From positions 62,001 through 126,000 of the forward strand of contig JAGMWG010000007.1 of assembly GCA_020744225.1 (NCBI GenBank): 64,000 bases of DNA, in the 5' to 3' direction. The position numbers and the translations under genes are program-made. This DNA is from Paraphoma chrysanthemicola. Its lineage: Eukaryota > Ascomycota > Dothideomycetes > Pleosporales > Phaeosphaeriaceae. This document shows, piece by piece, positions 1 to 10,736 of the stretch (position 1 is the first letter of the stretch; each line of letters opens with the position of its first letter). Under the pieces are notes generated by a model. It worked only from the letters and a program-made list of their open reading frames with translations, was not told where the DNA came from and searched no databases.

Positions 1-1979
1 GAGTACGAAATTCAGGGACGCCAGGGATATCCGCTACTTCAGAGGCCTTACAAGAGTGTGAAGTGACGCTAGACCGATGTCGGTCTTGCTCAGACTGCTT
101 CTTGTATAATCATCAAGGATGGAGTGTCAACATTATTGTCGGTATTCCGAAAGCTGAGAAGTATAAAGCCGCATCTTACGTCTGGGGAGCCACCAAGCCA
201 GTGCCTTTTCGGTGCCTCCGATGCGGCGTCATCACACATGCTCCGATGGAAAGCGTACGTAAATTTAGGCGACTGATGGGTTTGACGGACTCACCGGGTG
301 AGAGTCTCTGGCTGGATGCGCTTTCAATCGATCAATCCGATCCCAAGGATATCGCATCCCAGATCGCAGTCATGGGCGATATCTATAGTAAAGCAACGTC
401 AGTTGCAGTCCTTCTACCTGAACGTGATGGAGAGGCGTTTGAGCTGCTAGAGAAAATTGGTGATATCGCAAGCATCATCAACACGCACGCGGATGAATTT
501 TCAGGGCGGCACGACGACTCTTCGAATACTGAGAGACTCAGCAATGCATGTCAGCGATTCTTCGCACTCGTCGACAATTTCGAGGAGAATCTGCACAAAT
601 ACGTTTACTGGAGCCGTGCGTGGACCTTCCAGGAATGGGCGCTTGCTCAAAATATATCCCTCGCTTGGGAGGGCTCCGAGAGCATGGTCAATCTGAGCAA
701 TATGAAGTCTTGCATCCTCAATGCAGCAGTGTTGATGTCGGTATATAAAGTCAAGATGCACCAGTATGCGAGCATCAGTCTAGGCTTCTCTCGTGGGATG
801 GTCCCGAGGAGGTTAGAAACCGTCAAACGTATATTTCCAGATGAGCGCGGTTTTGTACCTCTGGATATGATCGACGAAAAGAAAGTCCAGTTCGGCGCTC
901 TTATGCCATCAATGGGCTTCGACAGCCTTTTGGGCCTGCGAGCGGCTGCTTGCGGACCCGCGAACGACTCCATTCCCATCCATATGTCCTACAAGTTGGA
1001 TCTTCCACTGTCGGCGTGGTCCACAGAGCGTCAGAGGCAACGACTTTACATGGTTTTGAATGCGCTAGGCGTGACCAAGCGAGAGGCCAGGTTCGAGGCT
1101 GATCTGATTGCTAGCTGGGCGTCTATGTGTAACATCCGCTATGAATACAAGAAAGACGACACATTCGGTATGGCGCTGCAGAAGGTTTTGAAAGCCTTGA
1201 GGCAGGATCTTGGGCTTACCGTGTACAACTTCTTGGCCAATACTAGTGGAAGCAGCGCAGAAGTCGATCTGAAGTTCCTTGAGTACGCACAGGCACACAG
1301 ACAGTGCAATGCCACAAATGAGGGATTCTTCCATGGTACGCCGGTTTTCACGGGTCGTGCTGATACGGCGATCCATCTCCGAAATGCTGTTTCGCAGCCA
1401 CTTGATCGTCCACTCCTTAAGGGTTCTGGAGTTCCTCTTCGGAGAGTCTTGCGCTCAAGCCTGACAAGTAAGACGAGCCTGACAGATATTCCGGCTGTGC
1501 TCAACGCCTTCCAACCCACACTGTCAGGCTCTGCAGACGAGTCTACGTTCGTACACGTGCTATATCTCGTTGCAGATGTCTTGACAAAGGCACCGAAAGA
1601 GCAACTAGAACAGCACGTGGCTGTCATAAGCCAATTCCGCTTCAGTGGCGGCGGGGCGTGCAGAGATGGAGATGTAAGTTGCTGGGCAATTTGTCCCGCT
1701 GATACTGACCTCAGCGGCTGCATCGTCGCAAGGGAAAGCCTGAATGGAACTCTAGTGCTTGCGAAGAGCCTGCAAGATGGCAATTGTGTGGTGCTCGCGT
1801 ACCTTACGATAACTGATCAGCAGAGTGGCACTCATCTGATTAAGGTGAATGAGCGTGGTGAAATGTCAATGGTTTTCCGAACGCCCGTGAGGGGGGATCT
1901 GATTAACTCGAACATAATAGATGAGCGTTCCATGGAGGGGAGCATTGAACTTGAAGAGAAGTCTATCTTAGCGTTCTGA
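1..1979 (+). CDS. HET-domain (heterokaryon incompatibility) protein, 5' partial
   Basis: The frame is open from base 3 to the TGA at 1977-1979, so 658 residues are visible. There is no in-frame ATG at the left end; the codon at 63 is GTG, so the gene most likely begins outside the window. Seen near the N-terminus are the HET-family blocks YKAASYVWG, LWLDALSIDQ, a block resembling QIAVMGDIYSKATSVAVLLP, and YWSRAWTFQEWALA. HET domains act in non-self recognition and programmed cell death in filamentous ascomycetes, and many copies are of unknown role. The C-terminal half has no motif I recognise. The stop lies one base from the stop of the convergent membrane-protein gene. Confidence 0.88.
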   Translation, partial: VRNSGTPGISATSEALQECEVTLDRCRSCSDCFLYNHQGWSVNIIVGIPKAEKYKAASYVWGATKPVPFRCLRCGVITHAPMESVRKFRRLMGLTDSPGESLWLDALSIDQSDPKDIASQIAVMGDIYSKATSVAVLLPERDGEAFELLEKIGDIASIINTHADEFSGRHDDSSNTERLSNACQRFFALVDNFEENLHKYVYWSRAWTFQEWALAQNISLAWEGSESMVNLSNMKSCILNAAVLMSVYKVKMHQYASISLGFSRGMVPRRLETVKRIFPDERGFVPLDMIDEKKVQFGALMPSMGFDSLLGLRAAACGPANDSIPIHMSYKLDLPLSAWSTERQRQRLYMVLNALGVTKREARFEADLIASWASMCNIRYEYKKDDTFGMALQKVLKALRQDLGLTVYNFLANTSGSSAEVDLKFLEYAQAHRQCNATNEGFFHGTPVFTGRADTAIHLRNAVSQPLDRPLLKGSGVPLRRVLRSSLTSKTSLTDIPAVLNAFQPTLSGSADESTFVHVLYLVADVLTKAPKEQLEQHVAVISQFRFSGGGACRDGDVSCWAICPADTDLSGCIVARESLNGTLVLAKSLQDGNCVVLAYLTITDQQSGTHLIKVNERGEMSMVFRTPVRGDLINSNIIDERSMEGSIELEEKSILAF

Positions 1980-1980
1980 G

Positions 1981-2877
1981 TTAAGTCATAGTACCCTCGC
2001 TAATCTTAGAGTATCGTGTAGCATTATGATTCCATGCTTTAGCGCGACGCTGCAGCATAACATAGTGTACTAAGCTGCCAATTTCGAGGATTGACACAAC
2101 AATAGCGGCAGCGAAAGTGTATGACTAGGCTTTCGATTAGTTCCGAGTTTCTGTATCAAGGCACCATTCGATAGGTTTTAGATAAGAGTAGCGCAACTTA
2201 CATTGGTAGTGCACATTGTGGACCATGGTATATTTGGGCTCTTAGCCGATTTGCGCTTGCAGCTCCAAGACCAAATATCCCACACGCTCTTCTTCTCGGC
2301 CATGGAGTCGGCCACCTTGAAATAGACCAATCCCCCGACCCAGAGGGCAAGGAGCAGAGTGGAGCTGATATAAAATGCGATTGCGTGCCACCTGGATTGG
2401 CGAACATTGCGAAACTAATTCGTTATTAGCTACCACTACCTTGATCAAATCTTGGAGTGATGTTTCAGAGTATTCTGCACTTACTGGTGTGGTATGCGTA
2501 AGAATAGATAGCAACTGGAAGACGATGCTCAATGCGGCTGCAGCCAATATAACATATGCTGGTTTAGTATCAAGCACGGCTGGCCATGCCTTAGGCTTGA
2601 AATGATCTTGTGGGTCAGCCATCATGTTATCGCGCGTTCTGTACCAAGTTGAGATCCAGTTGGATTGGATCACCAGTACCGTGATGGCGATGCAGAGCAT
2701 GACTCCACGTACGAGAGCACTGAAAAGGCTAATTGAGGGTGCTTGTGCATTGTGGCGGCGAGAGATCCGCTTCTGGATCAGACTTTGCTCATCGGTGGCC
2801 AGCTCAGGATGACCATGTTCTGGTGCATAGTCAGATCGCGTGAAAGGCTTGTAGGCTGTGGATTCGCTAGGGTCCAT
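1981..2877 (-). CDS. Four-TM membrane protein, function unknown (3 exons)
   Basis: Exons are 2485-2877, 2202-2414 and 1981-2124, giving 249 aa. Intron 1 (2415-2484) has donor GTAAGT and a GCTAATAAC branch; intron 2 (2125-2201) has donor GTAAGT, an ACTAATC branch and acceptor CTAG. Both are phase 0. Splicing restores four hydrophobic segments at about residues 52-73, 107-127, 142-164 and 203-224; unspliced, the third and fourth are out of frame. After TM3 comes a Trp-rich cytoplasmic loop (VWDIWSWSCKRK). The shape is that of the small tetraspan proteins common in Dothideomycetes. I know of no function. Confidence 0.8.
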
Positions 2878-3587
2878 TGCAGCAGCTGAACAATGAAGCT
2901 AGGCTCAGGGATATCGACTTTGCTGGTAGGCTGACTGTTTTGAGGTAGAGAGGATGTGCCGTGAGTGAGTGCAAAGTATAGATTGATGCTGAGTTCGCTG
3001 GGTGGAACATGGGAGGCGAGCATTACACAGTAAGATATAAGGGCCGCACCCCACGCGTAGATTCTACACCAAACTATCTTCAGTCTGATCAGGAAAGAGG
3101 AATATTCTGAGCGAAACCCGCTGTGTCGCACATGAGATCTCGATCCATGGTCCAATTTTGGAAACAGAATCAAATAAGATTTGTCTGCGATGGCCTGCTT
3201 CATTCACATACGCGCTAGCAAACCAATCTCAGGCTATCATTGGTACAATCCGGAAATAGTAACGCTAAACTAATTAGACAAGTAGACCAAAAGTGAAAGA
3301 GGTGAGTATAGAGATGATATATAAGCAGTACTAGCGGTTTCGAGTTCTCCACTAGCGTCTGATGTGGCGATAGGCCATACCACAATGCGGGCAAAGTCGG
3401 GAAATTATCTTGAACACGAATCAACACAACGAATTTCCGGCAATTCTCCAGGATGGACCACGTTGATTGACTGAACCTGCTTAGTAACGAGAGTGAATTT
3501 ATAAACTCTATAAATGTTTTACTCTTACTCCTGATATACTGAAGTGAGCCTCATCGTTACGACATTTTCTCACTCATCATCTTAGCT
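2878..3587. other. Intergenic, no gene recognised
   Basis: This 710-base stretch lies between the divergent four-TM gene and the secreted-protein gene. A minus-strand open frame at 2778-3203 contains one hydrophobic stretch but no family motif or splice support, so I do not call it. The right end holds two TATA-like boxes for the secreted-protein gene. Confidence 0.6.
3500..3514 (+). promoter_or_regulatory. Tandem TATA-like boxes before the secreted cysteine-rich gene
   Basis: Two TATAAA hexamers (3500-3505 and 3509-3514) lie 88 and 79 bases upstream of the ATG at 3588. Position and sequence suit a core promoter. Transcription starts were not observed. Confidence 0.5.
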
Positions 3588-4451
3588 ATGCGCGGAGTCC
3601 TTGTATGCTTGCTTTTTGGGTTGGCCACAGCAGGCGACATATCTCTTATCCTGTTCGGCGACGCACAATGTGGTGGTACCATTGTCACCAACGTTCACTC
3701 CAACCCGGGGAATGAGCATGCACTGAGTGGCTGTATCGCCGCAAATTTCCAATCAGCTGGTGCTGCCAGTGTGGATCCTGGTTTCAAATGTAACGTCTAT
3801 TCAGATACCGCATGTCAGAACTTCGTTGCATCCATCGAGTCGACCAACCAGTGCGAAACTCTTGTCGGACAGGGCGCCACCTGCTTCAGTCAAGCATCTG
3901 TTGACAACCCGCTCGCGAACATCCAAGCCAGGGTCACCGTCGGCAGCTCTGTAGTACACTTCACCGCTGAGATTCGAGCCGCTCAAGTATCAGAGGGAGC
4001 TATTCAGGGCGCTTGCGGTGATAGCGGCTGCGACCCAAATGTGGCCTTCAAGAAAGACCTAAAGCTCTTTGCTGGGAAGAGCAAGTGTACAATTACGGCC
4101 ACTGCCCGGGGCAACTACGACAGTACCTCCGAACGAGATTATATGAAACAACTTATAGCCAAAGCTGCCCTTAAGACGTCAAGTGTCGATTCCTCGCAAG
4201 TTGGCGGATTCGGTAATCCAGACTCGGCCCCATCGACGATGTCAGGCTTTATACAGGTGGTCCTAGAAGACGCTGCCGGAAACAATAAGGCCCAGATGGA
4301 AGTCACAACTTCCGCTTCGTGCACGAAGTCATCGGGCAACGGCTGCGATTCATTTGTGGCCGATGTGGTCAAAGCCAGTCTTGGAGAGGTCCCTGCTGTT
4401 GGAGGTCTACTAGCCGCTGGTTTTGATGCTGTCTGTAACGTTGGTACTTAA
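3588..4451 (+). CDS. Secreted cysteine-rich protein, effector-like
   Basis: This is a single exon of 287 aa ending in TAA. The N-terminus MRGVLVCLLFGLATAG is a typical signal peptide, probably cleaved before DISLILFG. The predicted mature chain has 12 cysteines, an even number that suits disulfide pairing, with the pairs CGDSGC and CTKSSGNGC. There is no TM segment, GPI signal or catalytic motif that I recognise. Two TATA boxes lie about 80 bases upstream. Size, secretion and cysteine content fit an effector or a cell-surface protein; a host role is inference only. Confidence 0.8.
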   Translation: MRGVLVCLLFGLATAGDISLILFGDAQCGGTIVTNVHSNPGNEHALSGCIAANFQSAGAASVDPGFKCNVYSDTACQNFVASIESTNQCETLVGQGATCFSQASVDNPLANIQARVTVGSSVVHFTAEIRAAQVSEGAIQGACGDSGCDPNVAFKKDLKLFAGKSKCTITATARGNYDSTSERDYMKQLIAKAALKTSSVDSSQVGGFGNPDSAPSTMSGFIQVVLEDAAGNNKAQMEVTTSASCTKSSGNGCDSFVADVVKASLGEVPAVGGLLAAGFDAVCNVGT

Positions 4452-5186
4452 GGTATAGAAGATTCTGAGAGAGATGTAGAACGCAATTCTTTTTAACAGA
4501 ACCGATTAGAGACAATAGGAAGGAGTGATAGTGAACAGTGTTCAGCCTCTAGAACAAAATAAACGAACGCACTGTGTTTGTTTGCCTTGCTCTAAATTAC
4601 TAGACCAGAGTGCAGGGACAGTCACATGCACTCCTTCTACATTTCAACGTAGGGTTGCATGCTCTTGTGTAGATCATTGCGATGCAAAACCATAATAGAG
4701 GAAACAAGATCAATGGGATCACAAATTCGACGGTCTTAGCTTATGAGATAGACTGCAGCTCGTGACTGAACCTTCCATGTCAATGGGACTAATGACAGCA
4801 GTACTTCGAAATGACTTATTCTAATACTACAGGCGATCTATATGCACTCACTCGTGGTTAAATCATGATAGGCTGCGCTGTTGAATAGAGAGGTCGAAAC
4901 ACTATAGCGCTTACAACGCATTTTCACGCTAATCACCAGTTGCATCAAGGACAAGTTCGCGCCAGCCTGCTTTGGCAACCATTTCTCGGTAATGTAGATG
5001 TAACACTAAGTTTGGTATCGTACTTAATGCCAATATCAGTTCCAGTGCTTAAAGCTTGGAATGCGAATATACAGTGGCGTAAGATGCTCCCACGGCCTGG
5101 AGATAATTGCAGCCTCATCCTTGTCTCAAGAAATATTGTCAGCAGACTTATTAAATCACCGTGCATCAGTCTCGTTGCCCAAGTAT
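4452..5186. other. Intergenic between convergent genes, nothing recognised
   Basis: This 735-base stretch separates the ends of the secreted-protein gene and the isochorismatase gene. Open frames here overlap each other in several frames and carry no domain motif. It presumably holds both 3' UTRs. Confidence 0.6.
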
Positions 5187-6219
5187 CTAGATCAACTTCT
5201 CTGCTCCAGGGAGCGCCGTTCCATTTTGGAGTATCGCACTTGCATGACCCCTCGCCAACATCCCATACGCCGGAAGGTATGTATCAACAAAGGGCACGAC
5301 CTCGGTAATCGTGGGCGAGGTTCCTCTCCAATCGCGCATCAGATCCGCAAGAATCGCGAAAGTAGACACGAGGTGTACTCCTGCAGCTTGCATACGCGTA
5401 TTTGCAGTATCGCGAACGAGAGAAGTGGTGGTGCCGCTCGCTTCGATATTAGCGAAAACGGAATATCTATGCTATGTCAGCGTTACAGGATACGAAAACG
5501 TATAGTAAATATAACATGCCCTTCAGCCCGGAGAGCAATTGCAAGGAAAGCAGTGCACACGTCTGTTGTGATGCCCGCAACGATCAATTGTCTCTTGCCG
5601 GTGGCTCGAACTGCAGCGCGGAAATTGGCGTTGTCCCAAGCACTAATGATGCATATATATCAGCATTTGGTCTCAGATTGAGAATTACCATTGTTCCCCG
5701 ACGATGATTCAACTACGCGTGACAACCACAGCATAAAGGTATAAGTTAGAGGAGACGGAGACATACTTGACTTCACCTTGTCGCTTGACCAGCGGTGCGT
5801 CGGGATACATTTCCACAATCTCCTTAAGCACGGGACCATTCGGCCCCGTTTCCGCCGACGACGTGATTACAACAGGAATACCAAAGAGCCGACCTAGCGC
5901 GGCGTGGGCGATCATGTTTTGCTTGAAGACTGAAGGATCCCAATCGCGACTCAGCTGGAAGAGACCAACTTGGTGGTCAACGACAAGGAGTGTCTGCAAT
6001 GGCATGTGTTAAAAGTTTGTGCCATTTGTTGGAACGATGCGCTCGTAGAAGACATACAGAATCATTTTTGCTTATGCGTTCCCATGGAACCCATTCGGTA
6101 GCAGGTTTTGGTGAAGGAGCTTGAGTCTCTCGAGTAGAAGGATATGCAGTAGTAGGATTGCTGCGAGCAGGGTCGGCGAGGCCGAAGGCCAAAAGAGGGA
6201 TCATAGAGAAGACCTTCAT
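5187..6219 (-). CDS. Isochorismatase-family cysteine hydrolase with signal-like N-terminus
   Basis: Exons are 6058-6219, 5767-5993, 5520-5642 and 5187-5466, giving 263 aa. The fold motifs are intact: LLVVDHQVG with catalytic Asp60, LVKRQGEVNAWDN with the expected catalytic Lys, and VAGITTDVCTAF with nucleophile Cys159. This is the isochorismatase-like (YcaC/nicotinamidase-related) superfamily, which hydrolyses amide or vinyl-ether bonds; the substrate cannot be read from sequence. The N-terminus MKVFSMIPLLAFGLA resembles a signal peptide, followed by a Pro/Thr-rich stretch, so secretion is possible. Introns 1 and 2 (5994-6057, 5643-5766) are GT-AG. Intron 3 (5467-5519) is best read as GC-AG, which restores the consensus EGYSVFANIEASGTT. 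Confidence 0.85.
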
Positions 6220-6803
6220 TCTGAAGGTATTTCTTGAAAAGAGTCTCAGACGTGATCCAATGCCTGGAGATTATTGTTAGCAAAGCCTCTTATTTTATAT
6301 CATCACATTGTTTCGCTCATTAGCCCTGGTACTCCTTCTCATGCATGTCCTCTTTCCAAAAGCAGATAGCCAACCTCAAGCTAGTGTTCCGTCGAAATGT
6401 GGGCCAGCGTGCAAGTGGATTATAAATCCTGCTCGTTTTCTGTCGCTATACCCTATGAAGGGCCGGAACATCAGTACTATGACCGAGTGTTTTGAGCACT
6501 AAGCGGCCTACTTATCGGTATGGTTGATTAAATGTAGCGCCTCGTGGCTCAAAACTCATCCACTTCGCAAGGAGCGCAATGAATATACAGTGTGGATGCG
6601 CGGTCGACATGATCATGAGAAGCTTATGAATATCGCGGTCGACTCTCGTACTCGGCAACCACATGTGCGATATTAATGTTCTTGGGTTCGTTGTGCTCAT
6701 GCTTCCTGCTTAGGATGAGTGTGAAGTATTCATCAGGCATAACCTAGCAATACAAAGTACATATCTCATCATTCACCACAGCCCCATACGGCTAACCCAA
6801 TTG
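6220..6803. other. Intergenic, no supported gene
   Basis: A plus-strand frame at 6308-6502 reads like a signal peptide but opens with TTG and has a stop just upstream without an in-frame ATG, so I do not call it. The rest is presumably the promoter of the isochorismatase gene and the 3' flank of the DUF3176 gene. Confidence 0.5.
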
Positions 6804-8775
6804 CTAATCCCTTGTGAGTTCAAGGTATCCCCTTTCATCCAACACCAGCCTAAGCTTTATCGTCCCATACACACCCAGCATAGTATCACTAGACTTTTCT
6901 CCTTCTGGTGGAGCAGCAACGCCAGCCCCGACAATGTCTTTCCCGCCGAATAGCAAGCAAGGTAGCAATGATGTCTTGAAGAGATATTCTCTCGTTCTGC
7001 TCTGCAGCATTGTGCCAATCGAGAATGCAAACGTCGCCAGAAGAAGAGAAAGCGGCACAACAAACCAATACCATCTCACATTCACCCATACCTCCGCGCG
7101 ATAGGAGAATCCAGTGACTTTTATTGCATTGATATTGTAAGAGCTCTGTATGACGCCAGAGAGGACGTCTGCCATACCGCTGAAGAGTTGAGTGAAGTTG
7201 GCATTCGTTTCAACCAAGAACTCGTCGAGGTATGACTGCCAGTCAAAAAAGCCTGTGGACGTTACTGACATGTAACCTTCAACGAAAAATGCATCTACGC
7301 CGCTGATGTAAAAGTTCTCCTTCTGTCCTGGCGCCTGTAGAGTATAGATCTCAGCATCGGTGCCATTGTATGTTCGATTATTTGCAGACGTGATGATGAG
7401 GGGCATATCCGTGATTTTCCCGCTTTGGAAAGTTCCATCCTTGTAGGAATTTGACTGGAAACGTTTCGCACAATAGTCAACTGCGCAGCGGGATATGGTA
7501 CCGTTGATCTGACCAATATAGTTCAGATTGTTGTAGAGCTTCTCTTGCGTAGTAGATTGAAAACAGGTGAACGAATCGATTGAAGGTGGTTCGCCGTTCA
7601 AGCTCCAGTGTCCATAACCGTTCGCTGCTTGCAGGCCGTCGTCGCTTTGTATGTGGGTGCAAGTCATGCTATAACCATCATCTTTCCCTTTTGGTAGTCT
7701 GATCAATGATTGAACAGGGCTCGATGACAGACTGGAAGCATTGTATTCGAGCAAGACATTGACAGGGTAGGGTGGAAATCTATGATTTGACTCCTCCGTC
7801 ATGTTTTGTGCTGATATGCACGTCATGTTGATTTCAACGTGATCCGGCCACTTTGTCCAATCGTCCGGGAGAAGTGTCTTGAATTCCTGGTAGCTCTTGA
7901 AATTGAACGATGATCCAGTGACCGTGGGGTTGTCGTTATACGTCCCGGTGCACGTAAAATTCTCAATGTGCACGACCTCGGTGTCGCATGTTGCACACGC
8001 AGCCAGTGACGTGAAGTCAACATATTGACACTCATTTGTCGGACAGTAGGCGTTGTTGGCTGGTGACAGGGGCTTGTGACCGGGCACGCTGGCTACTACA
8101 TCTATTACACCCATCTCTAATGGGAACACCACTTCCATATGTTAGCTTGGCATAGGAAAGTGTCGTGTTTGAGTTCTCACCATTCTTTTTCCAACTACCA
8201 TCTATACCCTTGGTAGCCGCATGAACCCAGCTATCGGTTTTGGTTATGAACTCTCCAGAATTAGGAACTGGTACCTCACGTGTCGAAAACGTGATGACCT
8301 GCTGGGTGAAGGGTTCAAATGTAAGCATCAAGACGATAGTAAGTGCACCGAACGCTGTGAAAGGTGCACTTTTGCCCAGCCTTACAACGAATGTAGTCGC
8401 ACCCCAAGGCCCACGTCCAGCGCGGTCGAATCGATCCATTTCGTTCAGAGCACGCCCTTCCTCATAATAGTGCCACTTCAACTGCCCGATGCATTCCGCG
8501 AGGGGGAAAAGGAGAGCCGATTTCGCCAAGGTCGAAAATATTGCAACGAGGGAGTTTGGCGCTATGCTAAGCTTCCAATGACTTTGTGGTTTATCGTGCA
8601 TGTATGATAGGATCGCAATCGTAAAGGCTGTGAAGCAAGTAGCCAACCCGAGAGATGCAACTTCCCACAGCCACCGATATGAAACCCTCGAGGGCTTGTC
8701 TCGCTTCCGCATTCGGCAGTGAGGATCGCTGGGAGTACTGCATAGAGTTGTATGAGATATCTGTTTGTCATCCAT
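6804..8775 (-). CDS. DUF3176 membrane protein (2 exons)
   Basis: Exons are 8181-8775 and 6804-8131, giving 640 aa. The intron at 8132-8180 (49 nt) has donor GTGAGA and a GCTAAC branch. The N-terminal third carries the DUF3176 signature: WLWEVASLGLA, a hydrophobic helix, the SLVAIFSTLAKSALLFPLAE helix (first letter approximate) and IGQLKWHYYEEGR. A large Cys- and Asn-rich domain with many N-glycosylation sequons follows, presumably extracytoplasmic, and a TM helix (WFVVPLSLLLATFAFSIG) lies close to the C-terminus. The family is fungal and uncharacterised. Confidence 0.88.
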
Positions 8776-9659
8776 AGCAGCCGGCTGCTACTTCGATGTT
8801 CGGGCTCAGTTGATATAGAATCTAAAAGTAAAACGAACGAGCACGATCGCGGAGACGTCTTGTATATGGGGGAAGCGCGGCATTCGAGTCCATGGTTTGG
8901 CATGGTGAGCGAAGATTATTTAAGCTTTGAGGGGACAGGAACTGAGTGGCGCGGCAAGAGTGAGGCGATCTGCAACACGCTATGTGGTCAAGGCGTTGGT
9001 GATGGACACCCCTTGGTTAGAGACCCTCCTCTAGCCCGAATAGGCAAGACGTGTACCTTGACCTCGCAGCAAGGTTATTTCCACCATGAAAGGAACGCGT
9101 CCCTACATGGCAGCGAAGTGCCAGGTTGACGTGCCAACCCGGACTCCTCTTACCCCTTTCGTACTAGCCCCAGATCCGATTCCGTTACCACCCCTGCGCT
9201 TGCCCCTAGTATTTAATGCCACACCGTATCAGCCCCTCGTCCTTCTACATTAGGTAAAACACGAATCAGCCATCTAATTTGCACCTAATGCTCGCAGGAA
9301 GTTGGTTCAACTTCTAAGCAACAGGCCGTAGCACGCACTACCTTCCTGAGACCGTTTGTGTAATTATTGCTCTTGCACATTCGCCTCTCTTCTTACCCTA
9401 TCCGTATACTGCTGTTATCCACTGCCTTGTTCTTGCACCATGACCTCACAAGCCTTCACTAACAATTGTGCTCATACACTTCCTCGATGTCGCCACCGCT
9501 AGAACGCTGCAATTTGTTCGTTAATATCGAGAGCCAAGCCCTCTTTTTGCAAGTGCAGGTGCGTGCGTACTACTACACACTCACCAGGGACAATTAGACA
9601 AGAAGTATAATACTTAAGGAGCTTCGCGAGGGAGTTACGCAAAATATACGCAAGCACCC

Positions 9660-9779
9660 ATGCCCCTTCCCAGATGCGATAAGTTTCCTGCCCGCTTCGA
9701 GCGCTCTAAACATTTTCTAGAGCTGCATGTCCACAAGGGCTATGCTTATCAGGAGTGTACACTATACCATGAGCTTTGA
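9660..9779 (+). pseudogene. Possible C2H2 zinc-finger relic
   Basis: The 39-residue frame reads RCDKFPARFERSKHFLELHV in its core, which resembles the second Cys, the F/R core and the two His of a C2H2 finger. The first Cys is missing and no second finger is preserved. It is either a decayed zinc-finger gene or chance similarity. Confidence 0.2.
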
Positions 9780-10538
9780 CTTGTTCATTGACCACGGTAA
9801 AGCCCATTTACACCATTTGCAAGAGTGAGCGTCCAAATCGAGGGCATACGTCTTGTACGATGACCTCGTCCTTCAAACATAGGGCGACGGCTCGACCAGA
9901 AAGTACTTGGTCGTATTAGTTGGTTGGACCGTGCCACGTCTAGTCCAAATTCCTTGTGCCAATGACTGTCTTGCATCTGCGCGTGAGCCTCTTGCTTCCC
10001 GCTCTATCCATGAGAAGGAATTTATTTCGAAGCTACAGCCCAAGGACTGCTGGGCTTCATACATACGGTTGAACTAAACTTGTGCTGCCCAAAATCCAGA
10101 GACCGAGCGTCGAGCGTGAAGGAGCCACGAAGTTATGGCTTCTCTCACATCGCCGCAGAACCCGGCGATTTGCACTACCTTCTCTGTGCTGCTGCTCAGA
10201 CCAAGATGCTTCAATGTCTACCCAAAGATCGAGAGCACCTCGATGTCATATGTACCGAACTCTCCCAGATTCTTTCCTTGCTTCCAGAGGAGACTGATAA
10301 CGAGTCGCTGTTACAGGGGAAGGGACGATATTCTTGCGACATGATATTGCACTAGAATACGCCTGCAGTAGGAAACTAAGTCTTGACATAGCTTTAATAA
10401 GCAATTCGTTATAATATTGTGCGCAGATAGCTTCTCGTACGCAATACAGACTTAAGCTTAACATAGCTGCGACAGCGTTTGACATAGAATCTACTTTAAC
10501 ATATTTCAATTAGCTAAGAGAAGTGGCGCAGCAGAGGC

Positions 10539-10736
10539 TTAGCATGCCTCAGATGTAGCGTAGTAGAGAAAATATCCGTCATACAATGCTGCACCTTGTA
10601 CGAGGAGGTGCAGCGCACTAATAAGGGTAGAATAGCATCCTGCTACAACTGCAGAGCGTGCAGGTGTAGGTGCTGGTGCAGATGTAGGTGTAGGTGTAGA
10701 GGGTAATGCCAAGCCGAGTATTCCTAGGAGACTCAT
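10539..10736 (-). CDS. Possible small secreted or surface peptide
   Basis: The frame is 65 aa and starts with ATG. It begins MSLLGILGLALPSTPTPTSA, a short hydrophobic leader running into a Pro/Thr/Ala stretch, and ends in a hydrophobic C-terminus. The Pro/Thr stretch is coded by an imperfect GGTGTA-type repeat, so the frame may be a chance product. It has no homologue I recognise. Confidence 0.2.
   Translation of the reverse strand: MSLLGILGLALPSTPTPTSAPAPTPARSAVVAGCYSTLISALHLLVQGAALYDGYFLYYATSEAC
10661..10699. repeat. Imperfect GGTGTA hexamer repeat
   Basis: Six to seven imperfect copies of a GGTG(T/C)(A/T) unit lie in a row. Read on the minus strand they would encode the Pro/Thr-Ala/Pro stretch of the small peptide frame. 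Confidence 0.6.

Noticed and set aside
2778..3203. 141-codon minus-strand frame overlapping the start of the four-TM gene
   Set aside because: No family motif and no splice that joins it in phase to the downstream gene; it overlaps a well-supported exon in another frame.
6308..6502. Signal-peptide-like frame on the plus strand
   Set aside because: It opens with TTG, has a stop at 6278 upstream with no in-frame ATG, and no splice acceptor would supply one.
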